Source: UBA7067 sp051880615 (GTDB lineage Bacteria; Bacillota; Clostridia; Oscillospirales; Acutalibacteraceae). Taken from it: a stretch of DNA of 64,000 nucleotides. Location of the stretch: NCBI GenBank assembly GCA_051880615.1, contig JBJEOH010000034.1, positions 62,001 to 126,000 on the forward strand, read 5' to 3'. The notes under the pieces were generated by a model. The model did no database searches, was not told the origin of the DNA, and saw only the letters and a list, made by a program, of their open reading frames with translations. Shown one piece after another: positions 56,049 to 64,000 of this stretch. The translations under genes were made by a program, and so were the position numbers. Positions within the stretch are counted from its first letter, which is position 1. The number at the start of each line of letters is the position of its first letter.

Positions 56049-57688
56049 TGGCTAAAGGCGAAAAGAAAAACAAGGCTAAAGATAATAAAAAGGGTGTTAC
56101 CAAAAATACCAAAATGCTTATTGCGCTTATTGCAGCTGTGGTATTGCTTGTAGGCGGCATGATGGCTATGATATTCCTCGTGCCGACCTGTAGTGACCCG
56201 AACACCGTATCTCCCGTTGTTGAAACATATCCTACGGATGCAAACGGCAGGGAGTACGCTGTTGACGCAAAAGGCAACAAGATTGAAAATGATGAGGGCG
56301 TTGCAAGAGATAAAAACGGAAAGATTGTCTCGGACGGTATTGTTACAATAACCAATCAGGGTCCTCTCCTTGTAACAAAGGTTGAAATTGAAAATGAATC
56401 AGGCTCATTTACAATTCTCAGCGAAACTCCCGTAGAAAAGACAACTGATGCCGACGGCAATGAGGTTGAGGAAACACAGAAAACGATTTATACTCTTGTC
56501 GGCTTTGAGGATGCCGAGCTGCAATCGAGCCAGCCCGATTTGGTTGCAAACCAGGCGTCCAATATGGAAACGATGGAGATAATTGATGTCAAGGCTGAAG
56601 ACCACCTCGGTGATTACGGTCTTGATAAGCCGAGAGCAAAGGTGACAACTACCTTTAATGACGGCTCGGTTGTAAAAATGGACATCGGTAACGATGCTCC
56701 GAGTGATCTTGGCACATATGTGAAGTACGCTGATAAGAACGAGGTTTATCTTGTATCGCAGGACTCTGCCTATGCGTTCCTGTTCAGCACGCTTGATTTG
56801 CTCAGCAAGGATATAACAGATAAGACAACCTCAGAAGAAGCAGCAAAGCTTGAAACCCTTACCCTCAGCGGGACTAATTTCCCTGAGAATGTGACTATGG
56901 TTCCGAACGATGATGAAACCTGCGCCGCTTACTATAAGATAACCTCGCCTGATAACCGCTTTGTAAATGTAGTTAACGGCGACACGGTCAAGGGCGCTGT
57001 AAGAGGCTTGTATGCAACGAGCGTTATTTCATATCATCCGAGCGATGACCAGCTGTCGAAGTACGGCTTGAGTAAGCCTGCCGCAACGGTAGAAGCTAAG
57101 TATGCCGACGGTGCAAGCTACAAGCTGTCATCGTCAAAGTCTGACGACAACGGAAATGTTTATCTGTATAATCACGACACAAATATTATCTATCAGCTTG
57201 CAGACACAAGTGTGCCTTGGGCTACATTAACCTATGAGGATCTAAAGTATGAATATGTGCTGAAGCCGATTCAGGATAAGCTTTCTTCAATAGAGGTTAC
57301 AGCAGACGGCAAGACATATAAGTTTAAGCTTGAAAAGGTTACAAAAACCGATGATGAGGGCAATGAAACCACAAGCACAAAGATTACCTGCGGTGACAAG
57401 ACGATTGCCGAGAGCAAGTTCAGCACCTTCTATGACAATCTTACAGTTGTTCAGCGAAACGGAGATGCCTCAAGCGCAAAAGCAAGCGGTGATGCAGTAT
57501 TGACAGTTAAGTATAACTACAATAACGGAAAGGCATCCGACACTGTAAAATACTACACGGCTGATAACAGAAAGATGCTCGCACAGGTCAACGGTAGTTC
57601 TGACACTTATGTTTTTGAAACATACACGAGCAAGATTATTGAAGATGCTCCCAAGCTTGCAAGCGGCGGCACAGTAACACCTATGTAA
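56048..57688 (+). CDS. DUF4340 domain-containing membrane-anchored protein
   Basis: The 546-residue protein has a basic start (MAKGEKKNKAKDNKKG), one transmembrane helix (about 23-42) and a large extracytoplasmic part with two DUF4340-like units: GPLLVTKVEIEN with DYGLDKPRAKVTTTFNDGS (about 95-220) and KYGLSKPAATVEAKYADGAS (about 335-365). DUF4340 proteins follow GldG-type genes in many genomes and are thought to be part of the same transport or anchoring complex. The ATG overlaps the stop of the preceding gene, with CGCAGGAGGCACAGATA upstream. A terminator follows. Confidence 0.9.
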   Translation: MAKGEKKNKAKDNKKGVTKNTKMLIALIAAVVLLVGGMMAMIFLVPTCSDPNTVSPVVETYPTDANGREYAVDAKGNKIENDEGVARDKNGKIVSDGIVTITNQGPLLVTKVEIENESGSFTILSETPVEKTTDADGNEVEETQKTIYTLVGFEDAELQSSQPDLVANQASNMETMEIIDVKAEDHLGDYGLDKPRAKVTTTFNDGSVVKMDIGNDAPSDLGTYVKYADKNEVYLVSQDSAYAFLFSTLDLLSKDITDKTTSEEAAKLETLTLSGTNFPENVTMVPNDDETCAAYYKITSPDNRFVNVVNGDTVKGAVRGLYATSVISYHPSDDQLSKYGLSKPAATVEAKYADGASYKLSSSKSDDNGNVYLYNHDTNIIYQLADTSVPWATLTYEDLKYEYVLKPIQDKLSSIEVTADGKTYKFKLEKVTKTDDEGNETTSTKITCGDKTIAESKFSTFYDNLTVVQRNGDASSAKASGDAVLTVKYNYNNGKASDTVKYYTADNRKMLAQVNGSSDTYVFETYTSKIIEDAPKLASGGTVTPM

Positions 57689-57716
57689 ATTATTGTCAAT
57701 TAAAAATTCAGGCGGC

Positions 57717-57750
57717 AAAGCGGTATATATCGTTTTGCCGCTTTGTTTTA
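57717..57750 (+). terminator. Terminator of the Gld-like operon
   Basis: AAAGCGG pairs with CCGCTTT and is followed by GTTTTA; a second alternative stem CGGCAAA/TTTTGCCG overlaps it. Confidence 0.65.
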
Positions 57751-57902
57751 CAGCCTGAATTTGACACGCAGTTTATATGTGCATTATTCACAATAAAAAG
57801 CCTGTCCGTTTAGTAATATAGGTGAAAATGTATTTGTGGTTCAAAAATAGATTGCATACTATCGGCGAATGTGCTACAATTACATTGCAATTAAATAACT
57901 AA

Positions 57903-57931
57903 TTGTAAAAAATGCCCTAATTCGATATAAT
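57903..57931 (+). promoter_or_regulatory. Promoter of the EF-G-like gene inside an inverted repeat
   Basis: TTGTAA (57903-57908), 17 bases, TATAAT (57926-57931). AAAAAATGCC (57907-57916) and GGCATTTTTT (57948-57957) form a 10-bp inverted repeat across the promoter, so it could be an operator. Confidence 0.55.
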
Positions 57932-57974
57932 CACCGAAAATTCATATGGCATTTTTTGAAAGGAGCTGCCGATA

Positions 57975-60035
57975 TTGAAGCAGTATGATGCAAAAAAAAT
58001 ACTTAACATTGCAATAGCAGGACATTCCGGCTCGGGAAAAACTTCGGTTGCCGAGGCGATGCTGTATGTTGCAGGAGCAAGCGACAGGCTTGGAAAAATA
58101 AGCGACGGAAACACAGTTCTTGACTGTGACCCGGAGGAAATAAAAAGAAAGGCGTCTATAGTTACAGCGGTTGCGCCGCTTGAATGGAAAAACTACAAGA
58201 TTAATTTGATAGATACCCCGGGATTGTTTGATTTTGAGGGCGGAGTCAGAGAGGGTATGCGCGCGGCTGATACGGCGATGATTGTTGTATCAGGCAAGAA
58301 CGGCGTAAATGTAGGCACTGAGAAGGCTGTTAAGGCTGCAACAGATGCAGGGCTTACTAAGGTGTTCTTTGTAAACGGTCTTTGCGATGAAAGCGCAAGA
58401 TTCTACCGCGTATTTGAAACCTTAAAGGCTCAGTTCGGACCGTCTGTCTGTCCGGTTGTTGTGCCGTATATTGTTGACGGTCAAGCGAATTGCTATATTA
58501 ACCTTCTTGAGTATAAGGCCTATCTTTATGAAAACGGAAAGATGGTTCAGACTGCAATGCCTGATATGGGAGATCGTCTTGAGGGTCTGAGAACAGCTAT
58601 TAATGAGGCGGTTGCAGAAACAAGCGATGAAATGTTTGAAAAATACTTCAGCGGCGAAGAATTTACGCCGGAGGAGATTATAGTAGGCGTCAGCCAAGGT
58701 GTTAAAAACGGCACTATAAGCCCTGTGTTCTGCGGTGACGCACAAAACACCTTTGGTATTGACCAGCTTCTCAACGGCATTATCTGGCTTGCGCCGAATG
58801 CAGCAGACAAGAGTGCCGAGCTTGCGCTTGACCCGAACGGCGAGCCGATTGAGCTTGCGGTAAATGATAACGCGGCAGCAGCTGCACTTGTGTTCAAAAC
58901 CGTTGCTGACCCGTTTGTAGGAAAGCTTTCGTATTTCAAGGTTATAAGCGGCAAGGTGTCTCCTGAGCAGCCGCTTGTAAATATGCGAACAGGCGAGCAG
59001 GAGCGCGTTAACAAGGTTATGATAATAAAGGGCAAAAAGCAGGAGGAGATGCCCTATATCGGCGCAGGTGATATTGGAGCTGTTGCAAAGCTTCAGAATA
59101 CAAAAACAGGCGACACACTGTGTTCGCCGGCAAGAAAGGTTGTTCTTGAAAAAATTGATTATCCGTCGCCGTGCTACTCTATGGCTATTTACCCGAAGAC
59201 AAAGGGCGAAGAAGATAAGGTAGCTCAGGCGGTTATGAAGATAATGGAGGAGGACCCGACAATCACGCTTGTGAACAACAAGGAAACAAAGCAGATGATA
59301 GTTTCGGGTCTTGGCGAGCAGCACCTTGATGTGCTTGTTGCTAAAGTTAAGGCAAAGTACGGCGTTGATGTTCTGCTTGAAAAGCCGAAGGTAGCTTACC
59401 GCGAAACAATACGCAAGAAGGTTCAGGCGCAGGGCAGACATAAGAAACAGTCAGGCGGTCACGGACAGTTTGGTGATGTTTGGATTGAATTTGAGCCGTG
59501 CGACTGTGATGACCTTGAGTTTGCCGAGAGAGTTGTCGGCGGTGCAGTGCCGAAGGGATATTTCCCGGCAGTTGAAAAGGGCTTGCGTGAATGTATAAAG
59601 AAGGGCGTGCTTGCCGGATATCCTGTGGTTGGACTCAAAGCAACGCTTTATGACGGTTCGTACCATCCGGTTGACTCATCCGAAATGTCATTTAAGATGG
59701 CTGCCTCAATAGCATACAAAAACGGATTGCCAAATGCAAATCCAACCTTGCTTGAGCCGATAGGAACGCTTAAAGCAATAGTGCCTGACGCTAATATGGG
59801 CGATATTATGGGCGAGGTCAACAAGCGCCGCGGCAGAGTTTTGGGTATGAATCCGAGTGAGGACGGTATGCAGGTTGTCGAGGCTGAGGTGCCGATGGCC
59901 GAAATGCAGGATTTCGCAACATATATCCGTCAGGTTACTCAGGGCAGAGGCTCGTTTACCTTTGACTTTGTCCGTTATGAGGACGCACCGTCAAATATTG
60001 CGCAGAAGATTATTGAAAGCGCAAAGACTGAATAA
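57975..60035 (+). CDS. Elongation factor G-like GTPase (EF-G paralogue)
   Basis: The 686-residue protein has the five-domain EF-G layout. G1 is GHSGSGKT (residues 16-23). Switch I reads IKRKASIVTAVAPLEW in place of the usual ERGITI form. G3 is DTPGLFDF (80-87), where EF-G has DTPGHVDF, so the catalytic histidine is Leu84. G4 is NGLCD (134-138) in place of NKMD. Domain IV carries the GGHGQFGDVWIEFEP segment, and the C-terminal domain ends in the YIRQVTQGRGSFTF pattern. It belongs to the EF-G-like (FusA2) group, with altered GTPase signatures; true translocation activity is uncertain. The start is TTG at 57975 after AAAGGAGCTGCCGATA. It is a single gene with a promoter and terminator. Confidence 0.9.
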   Translation: MKQYDAKKILNIAIAGHSGSGKTSVAEAMLYVAGASDRLGKISDGNTVLDCDPEEIKRKASIVTAVAPLEWKNYKINLIDTPGLFDFEGGVREGMRAADTAMIVVSGKNGVNVGTEKAVKAATDAGLTKVFFVNGLCDESARFYRVFETLKAQFGPSVCPVVVPYIVDGQANCYINLLEYKAYLYENGKMVQTAMPDMGDRLEGLRTAINEAVAETSDEMFEKYFSGEEFTPEEIIVGVSQGVKNGTISPVFCGDAQNTFGIDQLLNGIIWLAPNAADKSAELALDPNGEPIELAVNDNAAAAALVFKTVADPFVGKLSYFKVISGKVSPEQPLVNMRTGEQERVNKVMIIKGKKQEEMPYIGAGDIGAVAKLQNTKTGDTLCSPARKVVLEKIDYPSPCYSMAIYPKTKGEEDKVAQAVMKIMEEDPTITLVNNKETKQMIVSGLGEQHLDVLVAKVKAKYGVDVLLEKPKVAYRETIRKKVQAQGRHKKQSGGHGQFGDVWIEFEPCDCDDLEFAERVVGGAVPKGYFPAVEKGLRECIKKGVLAGYPVVGLKATLYDGSYHPVDSSEMSFKMAASIAYKNGLPNANPTLLEPIGTLKAIVPDANMGDIMGEVNKRRGRVLGMNPSEDGMQVVEAEVPMAEMQDFATYIRQVTQGRGSFTFDFVRYEDAPSNIAQKIIESAKTE

Positions 60036-60083
60036 GATTTCATCTATTTACGATAAACTGTTTTTTTCATTTTCTCTCCTTTG

Positions 60084-60122
60084 ACAGCACAGGTATTAAA
60101 GCCTGTGCTGTTTCCCTTTTTA
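60084..60122 (+). terminator. Terminator of the EF-G-like gene
   Basis: A perfect 10-bp stem ACAGCACAGG/CCTGTGCTGT with an 8-base loop, then TTCCCTTTTT. Confidence 0.85.
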
Positions 60123-60161
60123 GAGCAATGTTGTCAGCTTAAATATGGAACTGATAACGAG

Positions 60162-60284
60162 GTTGTAGGGAACACTCTTGAGTGTTCCGGTTCGCTGTGC
60201 TGAATGTTATACACTATTATGATTTCGTTTAAAATCATAGTATGCTGCTCACACCCGGGACGGGCAAACCCGTTTCCTACGAAC
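60162..60284. repeat. Intergenic repeat-like element with paired ends
   Basis: GTTGTAGGGAAC (60162-60173) and GTTTCCTACGAAC (60272-60284) are imperfect inverted ends. Inside are GGAACACT-CTTG-AGTGTTCC (60169-60188) and TATGATTT/AAATCATA (60218-60239). There is no ORF. The many short perfect stems fit a small dispersed intergenic repeat. Confidence 0.45.
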
Positions 60285-60345
60285 ATTTACAGACCACAAT
60301 TCCTTAAGTAGACTACATCGCCTCTTCAAGGTCTTTTGAAAAAAA

Positions 60346-60374
60346 TTAAACCGCAGCGAGCAGCTGCGGTTTTG
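60346..60374 (-). terminator. Terminator of the flavodoxin gene
   Basis: A perfect 10-bp stem AAACCGCAGC/GCTGCGGTTT around GAGCA; on the minus strand it runs into AATTTTTTTC. Confidence 0.8.
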
Positions 60375-60399
60375 ATGTATTATTGATTTTTGCTGCGGT

Positions 60400-60894
60400 T
60401 TAAAGCGTATTCTGAACCGCAGTTATAAGCTCGTCCATAGCCTTGTAATTAAGCTCAGGCGTTAAATCAATGTCGCCGTCAGCTTTAAATGCCATTTTAG
60501 CTACAAACTTGTCAATTTTATTTGCTCCATCGGGATGAAGCTCGCCGCCAAAGCATTTAACGCACAGCGCGTGTTCCTTTAGCGCAGGAGTGAAGTTTAT
60601 GTCAAGCTGGCGACTGATGTTTTCCTCGTCTGTAAAACCACAGCACATAAACAGAGCAATGTTTTTTGTAAGAAGGGTTTCCTCCTCTTCCTCAATAAAC
60701 TTGCTTACAGCGGCTGTTATATGTCCCATTCTGACGCTGCCGCCTATTATAACCGTATGGTACGGAGTCAAGTCAATTTTTATTCCGTCACGGGCGTTTA
60801 CCAAGGTGACGGGCTCGTTGAGATTATCGGCAATATACTTGGCGCATTTTTCCGATGTGCCTGTTTTTGTTCCGTAGACTATAAGAACGGACAT
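60400..60894 (-). CDS. Flavodoxin-domain protein
   Basis: The 164-residue protein begins MSVLIVYGTKTGTSEKCAKYIAD, the FMN phosphate-binding loop of flavodoxins (about residues 8-14), followed by YHTVIIGGSVRMG (about 46-58) and ALFMCCGFTDEE. It resembles the flavodoxin domain of HemG-type menaquinone-dependent protoporphyrinogen oxidases (the GGSVRMGH and FxxC patterns), but a general electron carrier is equally possible. The ATG at 60894 has GGGGATTTACT upstream; an in-frame ATG at 60912 overlaps it. It is a single gene. Confidence 0.85.
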   Translation of the reverse strand: MSVLIVYGTKTGTSEKCAKYIADNLNEPVTLVNARDGIKIDLTPYHTVIIGGSVRMGHITAAVSKFIEEEEETLLTKNIALFMCCGFTDEENISRQLDINFTPALKEHALCVKCFGGELHPDGANKIDKFVAKMAFKADGDIDLTPELNYKAMDELITAVQNTL

Positions 60895-61063
60895 AGTAAA
60901 TCCCCATTTCAAATGTGTTCAGGTGTATTTATTACCCCAATTTTATTTTACAATTTTATTATGCGAAAAGCAACAAAAAAATAAAATAATCTTTGTCAAA
61001 TGAAGATTAGGGCTGAGTTGTTGTTCAAGGTGCAAGCACCGCCAAACATTAATTTACCTTTAC

Positions 61064-61095
61064 GAAAAAAACGCCCATCGCAAAAGCGATGAGCA
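61064..61095 (-). terminator. Terminator of the DHHW gene
   Basis: On the minus strand GCTCATCGC pairs with GCGATGGGC (one mismatch) around TTTT and is followed by GTTTTTTTCG. Confidence 0.75.
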
Positions 61096-61119
61096 GTCTT
61101 GAAAGTGTGCTGAGTTTTA

Positions 61120-62619
61120 TTAATATCCTATTGGTGGTAAAGTGGAAGGCTCCGGCATTTGATATGGTGTAATTGGCACTAATGAATTATCATATGACAT
61201 ATTGTCATAATCGGAGTCATCATCTTCTGAGTAAGAATCTCCGGAATAATCATTCTCCGGGTATTCGTTGTAATAATTATCATCAGTAGAATAATCATCT
61301 GACGATGATGTTTCATCACTGCTGCTTACATCCCCAGTTTCAGACGAATCATCGCTGCTTGTTGAAGCTGTGTTATAGCTGCCTGTGCCGCTGTTTGTAA
61401 ACAGAGTATCCATTGCGGAAATCTGTATTCCTGTATTTGCCGACATAACGCCGTTTAAGAAAAGTACATTTTTGATTCCGTTTGCCTTGCAGTAGTCGGC
61501 AAGGTTGCCGTCAAAGTAACGGAAGTCGATAATGTGTACCTCGTCATAGTTATAGGCAAGGTAAGGAGCAAAGGCGTTGCCGTAGGATTCCTTGATAAGT
61601 GCAATTTTTTCGCCGGAATCGTTGTCCTCATTGTCAATTATTGTAAGCGGATTATCACCCCAGATAAATACTCCGTATGTGCCGCTGCCGGGTTCTGCTT
61701 CTTCATAGTACATATCGACATCTATTGGTTCACTGCTGTCCTGCATAAATAATTTACAACTGTAATTTCCGGGCAGGGTGTAGTAATCAACATGGTCGGG
61801 ATTTTCTTTAAGAACAGATGCCTCTGAGCTTGTGTAAAGTGAGCCTAAGAAGCCTTCAATAGTGTTCTTCTGTGTAGACTTGAGCTGAACCGGTGTAACT
61901 CCGGCTGCTTTTGCAAAGGCTGTATATGCGTAATAGGAGCCAAGTCCGGTCCAGTGATGATCGGTGTTAAAGTAGATATACTCTGACTTATGTTCATTAA
62001 GTGTGTCGTAAATGTCAACAGCCTTAATGTCCTTTGAGAGATTTTTGTAAACGGCTGATGTGTTGTCACGCTGAGAGGTAACGCCCTGCTCAGTGAGAAT
62101 TCTGTTTGCTTCTCTTTGGCACAGACCGAATTCACTGTGGTTAGGAACAACCATATCATAAACCTTGATGTCGCTGCCGAGCTGCTGCTTATAGCTGTTA
62201 ATCGCGTCAGCATATTGCTTTGCAGTGTCGTTGCTGCCGTAGAACAGCTCAAACGCTTTGTTATCCCAGAAATAGAGCGAGCTGTCTGAGTCAAGATAGC
62301 CCTCCTCGCCGTTGTCGGCAATTTCCTTGACGGCGGCACTTGTGGGTTTTTGGGTAGGCGCTTCGGTTGCTGAGGTCGGGCTTGTGGGGTCTGTAGGAGT
62401 TGTTGGGCTGCCTGAGCACGAAGCACAGCCTTTTACCGAGAAAATCAAAATAATTATAAATAAAATCAAAACTGCTGCTGCACCTGCAACAAGGATAATT
62501 CTGTTTCTGCGGCGCTTTTTTAAGCGTTCACGACGCCTGCGCTCCTCGCGTTTTATATATCGTTCTTCATAGTTTTTGTCATCTCTGTCATCACTTCGGT
62601 AGCGATTATAATCTGACAT
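61120..62619 (-). CDS. DHHW-family membrane-anchored protein (SGNH/AlgX-like)
   Basis: The 499-residue protein has a charged R/K-rich cytosolic tail (about 1-39), one transmembrane helix (about 40-63), a T/P/S-rich linker (about 70-98) and an SGNH-hydrolase-like domain (about 105-405). The domain has DMVVPNHSEFG, the NTDHHWT motif near residue 218 (the Asp-His pair of AlgX/AlgJ-like O-acetyltransferases) and a late KESYGNAFAPYLAYNYDEVHIIDFRYFD segment. A low-complexity S/D/Y/N tail ends the protein. DHHW proteins are thought to acetylate surface polysaccharides with an MBOAT partner; no MBOAT gene is in the window. AAAGGAGGAATTATT precedes the ATG. Confidence 0.85.
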   Translation of the reverse strand: MSDYNRYRSDDRDDKNYEERYIKREERRRRERLKKRRRNRIILVAGAAAVLILFIIILIFSVKGCASCSGSPTTPTDPTSPTSATEAPTQKPTSAAVKEIADNGEEGYLDSDSSLYFWDNKAFELFYGSNDTAKQYADAINSYKQQLGSDIKVYDMVVPNHSEFGLCQREANRILTEQGVTSQRDNTSAVYKNLSKDIKAVDIYDTLNEHKSEYIYFNTDHHWTGLGSYYAYTAFAKAAGVTPVQLKSTQKNTIEGFLGSLYTSSEASVLKENPDHVDYYTLPGNYSCKLFMQDSSEPIDVDMYYEEAEPGSGTYGVFIWGDNPLTIIDNEDNDSGEKIALIKESYGNAFAPYLAYNYDEVHIIDFRYFDGNLADYCKANGIKNVLFLNGVMSANTGIQISAMDTLFTNSGTGSYNTASTSSDDSSETGDVSSSDETSSSDDYSTDDNYYNEYPENDYSGDSYSEDDDSDYDNMSYDNSLVPITPYQMPEPSTLPPIGY

Positions 62620-62734
62620 AATAATTCCTCCTTTAATTTAGAGTATCTTTTGCTTATTATACAATAAATGTTTAGTGTTTTCAACAAAATTCGTCATTGT
62701 TTAAATGTTTTTATCACAGCAATATATTCTGCGA

Positions 62735-62771
62735 CAAAAAATCGCCCGAAAGCATTTGAGTCTTCGGGCGT
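62735..62771 (-). terminator. Terminator of mgtE
   Basis: On the minus strand CGCCCGAA pairs with TTCGGGCG around a 12-base loop and is followed by ATTTTTTGTC. Confidence 0.75.
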
Positions 62772-62784
62772 GATAAAGTAATAT

Positions 62785-64000
62785 TCAGATATTAAGGAAA
62801 AGTTTTGCTATCTGGAAGTAGAGTAAAAGCGATATTGCGTCAACCGCGGTTGTGATAAACGGGCTTGCCATAACCGCCGGGTCAAAGCCTATTTTCTTTG
62901 CAATCATCGGCAAGGAACAGCCGATGATTTTTGCAACAAGAACAGTGCATATGAGCGTCAGGCATACGACAAGAGAAACATAAAAGCCTACCTGGTCAAT
63001 GAGCATCAGCTTTGCGAAGTTTGCAACCGCCAGCGTTATGCCGCACAGAATTGCAACACGACATTCCTTGAAAATTACTCTGGGCATATCGCGGAATTTA
63101 ATTTCGTCAAGTGAAAGTCCGCGGATAATTGTGACTGAAGCCTGGCTGCCCGAGTTACCGCCGGTATCCATAAGCATTGGGATAAATGCCGTAAGCACAA
63201 CCTGAACGGCGAGAGCATCCTCAAACGATGTAATAATCCAGCCGGTGAAGGTGGCTGAAATCATAAGAATGAGAAGCCAAGGAATACGCTTGGCATAGGT
63301 TTCGAAAACTCCGGTTTTCATATACGGCTTGTCGGTCGGAGTGATAGCCGCCATCATTTCCATATCCTCGGTGGTCTCCTCCTGCATAACATCAATAGCG
63401 TCGTCTACGGTGACAATTCCGACAAGGCGTTTTTCGCCGTCGACTACAGGAATGGCGAGGAAGTCGTATTTATTGAACTTGTTTGCAACCTGCTCCTGAT
63501 CGTCGAGTGTGTTTACCGAGATAACATTCGGCTCCATTATTTCCGATACAATCTCATCCTCGTCTGATAAAAGCAGGGTTTTAATTGAAATCATTCCGAT
63601 GAGCTTGCGGTTGTCGTCGATAACATAGCAGGTGTAGATGGTTTCCTTGTCAACGCCTGTTCTTCTTATTCTCTTAATCGAGTCGCTCACCGTCATTGAG
63701 GGTCGCAGACTGACAAACTCGGTCGTCATAATGCTGCCGGCGCTGTCCTCCGGGTAATTTAAAACCTCATTGATTTTTTTTCTTACCTCAGGGTCTGCCT
63801 GACGAAGTATTCTCATTACCACATTTGCAGGCATTTCCTCGATGAGGTCAACGGCGTCATCGACATAAAGCTCATCGACAACCTCTTTAAGCTCTGTGTC
63901 GCTGAAGCCGTGTATCAGCATTTCCTGAGCGTCGTCGTCCATCTCGACAAATGTATCAGCCGCAAGCTCCTTTGGCAGAAGTCTGAACAAAAGCGGCAGA
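62785..64000 (-). CDS. mgtE: Magnesium transporter MgtE (5' end outside window)
   Basis: The frame continues through the right edge, so the start is not seen. The visible 404 residues contain the end of the MgtE N domain (superhelical, FRLLPKELAADTFVEMD onward), two CBS domains (about 90-200: TIYTCYVIDDNRKLIGMISIKTLL and DFLAIPVVDGEKRLVGIVTVDDAIDVM) and a five-helix channel domain (about 235-404) with the Mg2+ pore residues in MLMDTGGNSGSQASVTIIRGL (about 287-307). MgtE is a homodimeric Mg2+ channel closed by Mg2+ binding to the N and CBS domains. No M-box is visible because the leader is off the window. Confidence 0.95.
   Translation of the reverse strand, partial: LPLLFRLLPKELAADTFVEMDDDAQEMLIHGFSDTELKEVVDELYVDDAVDLIEEMPANVVMRILRQADPEVRKKINEVLNYPEDSAGSIMTTEFVSLRPSMTVSDSIKRIRRTGVDKETIYTCYVIDDNRKLIGMISIKTLLLSDEDEIVSEIMEPNVISVNTLDDQEQVANKFNKYDFLAIPVVDGEKRLVGIVTVDDAIDVMQEETTEDMEMMAAITPTDKPYMKTGVFETYAKRIPWLLILMISATFTGWIITSFEDALAVQVVLTAFIPMLMDTGGNSGSQASVTIIRGLSLDEIKFRDMPRVIFKECRVAILCGITLAVANFAKLMLIDQVGFYVSLVVCLTLICTVLVAKIIGCSLPMIAKKIGFDPAVMASPFITTAVDAISLLLYFQIAKLFLNI

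Noticed and set aside
58422..59441. A 339-codon minus-strand frame inside the EF-G-like gene
   Set aside because: It is the antisense shadow of a clear GTPase gene, with composition typical of reverse-complement frames.

Overview
The window looks like chromosome of an anaerobic, spore-forming Firmicute of class Clostridia, most likely a gut Oscillospiraceae/Ruminococcaceae-type organism. This is inferred from gene content: a complete Rnf complex, SpoVAE, a SigH-like sigma factor, single-chain glycyl-tRNA synthetase, a T-box leader on thrS, SecA with a SEC-C tail, and strong AGGAGG-type ribosome binding sites. No species was identified by search.

Positions 1-9330 are accessory. They hold the 3' end of a large serine recombinase, a PPP-family phosphatase, small mobile-element-type proteins (one DUF4314), a minus-strand cluster of zinc-ribbon, lipoprotein and DUF3592 envelope proteins, a 600-residue double-HTH regulator behind a nested inverted-repeat leader, decayed ends of parA and parB, a four-helix-bundle fragment and a MITE-like element. 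The region looks like the worn edge of one or more integrative elements.

Positions 9344-30277 are core metabolism and envelope. They hold an orphan spoVAE, the rnfCDGEAB operon (ferredoxin:NAD+ oxidoreductase ion pump), rpsT, glyS, a tiny cysteine-rich protein, a hypoxanthine-DNA glycosylase, an HTH membrane protein, tRNA-Arg(ACG), lgt, a GT-C-like membrane protein, nadB-nadC with an operator-like palindrome over the promoter, a CmpB-type membrane protein, bioY with a BirA-like operator, and an FHA-SEDS fusion paired with a penicillin-binding transpeptidase.

Positions 30544-51073 hold secA, a small unknown protein with a strong promoter, serC-serA, trmK-nif3, two small cysteine-motif proteins, a sigH-like gene, yifB/comM, murA, walJ-rlmH-PPOX, a HAD phosphatase, a SpoIID-like protein with an altered active site, a membrane protein with an acidic tail, and T-box-thrS.

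Positions 51112-64000 hold two poorly known proteins, a four-gene Gld-like ABC export/anchoring operon, an EF-G paralogue with altered GTPase motifs, a repeat-like intergenic element, a flavodoxin, a DHHW-family envelope protein and the 3' part of mgtE, which runs off the window.

I saw no CRISPR array, rRNA, complete insertion sequence, reverse transcriptase or recognisable defence operon. The best candidates for something undescribed are the double-HTH gene with its palindromic leader, the EF-G and SpoIID paralogues with altered catalytic residues, and the FHA-SEDS/PBP pair.
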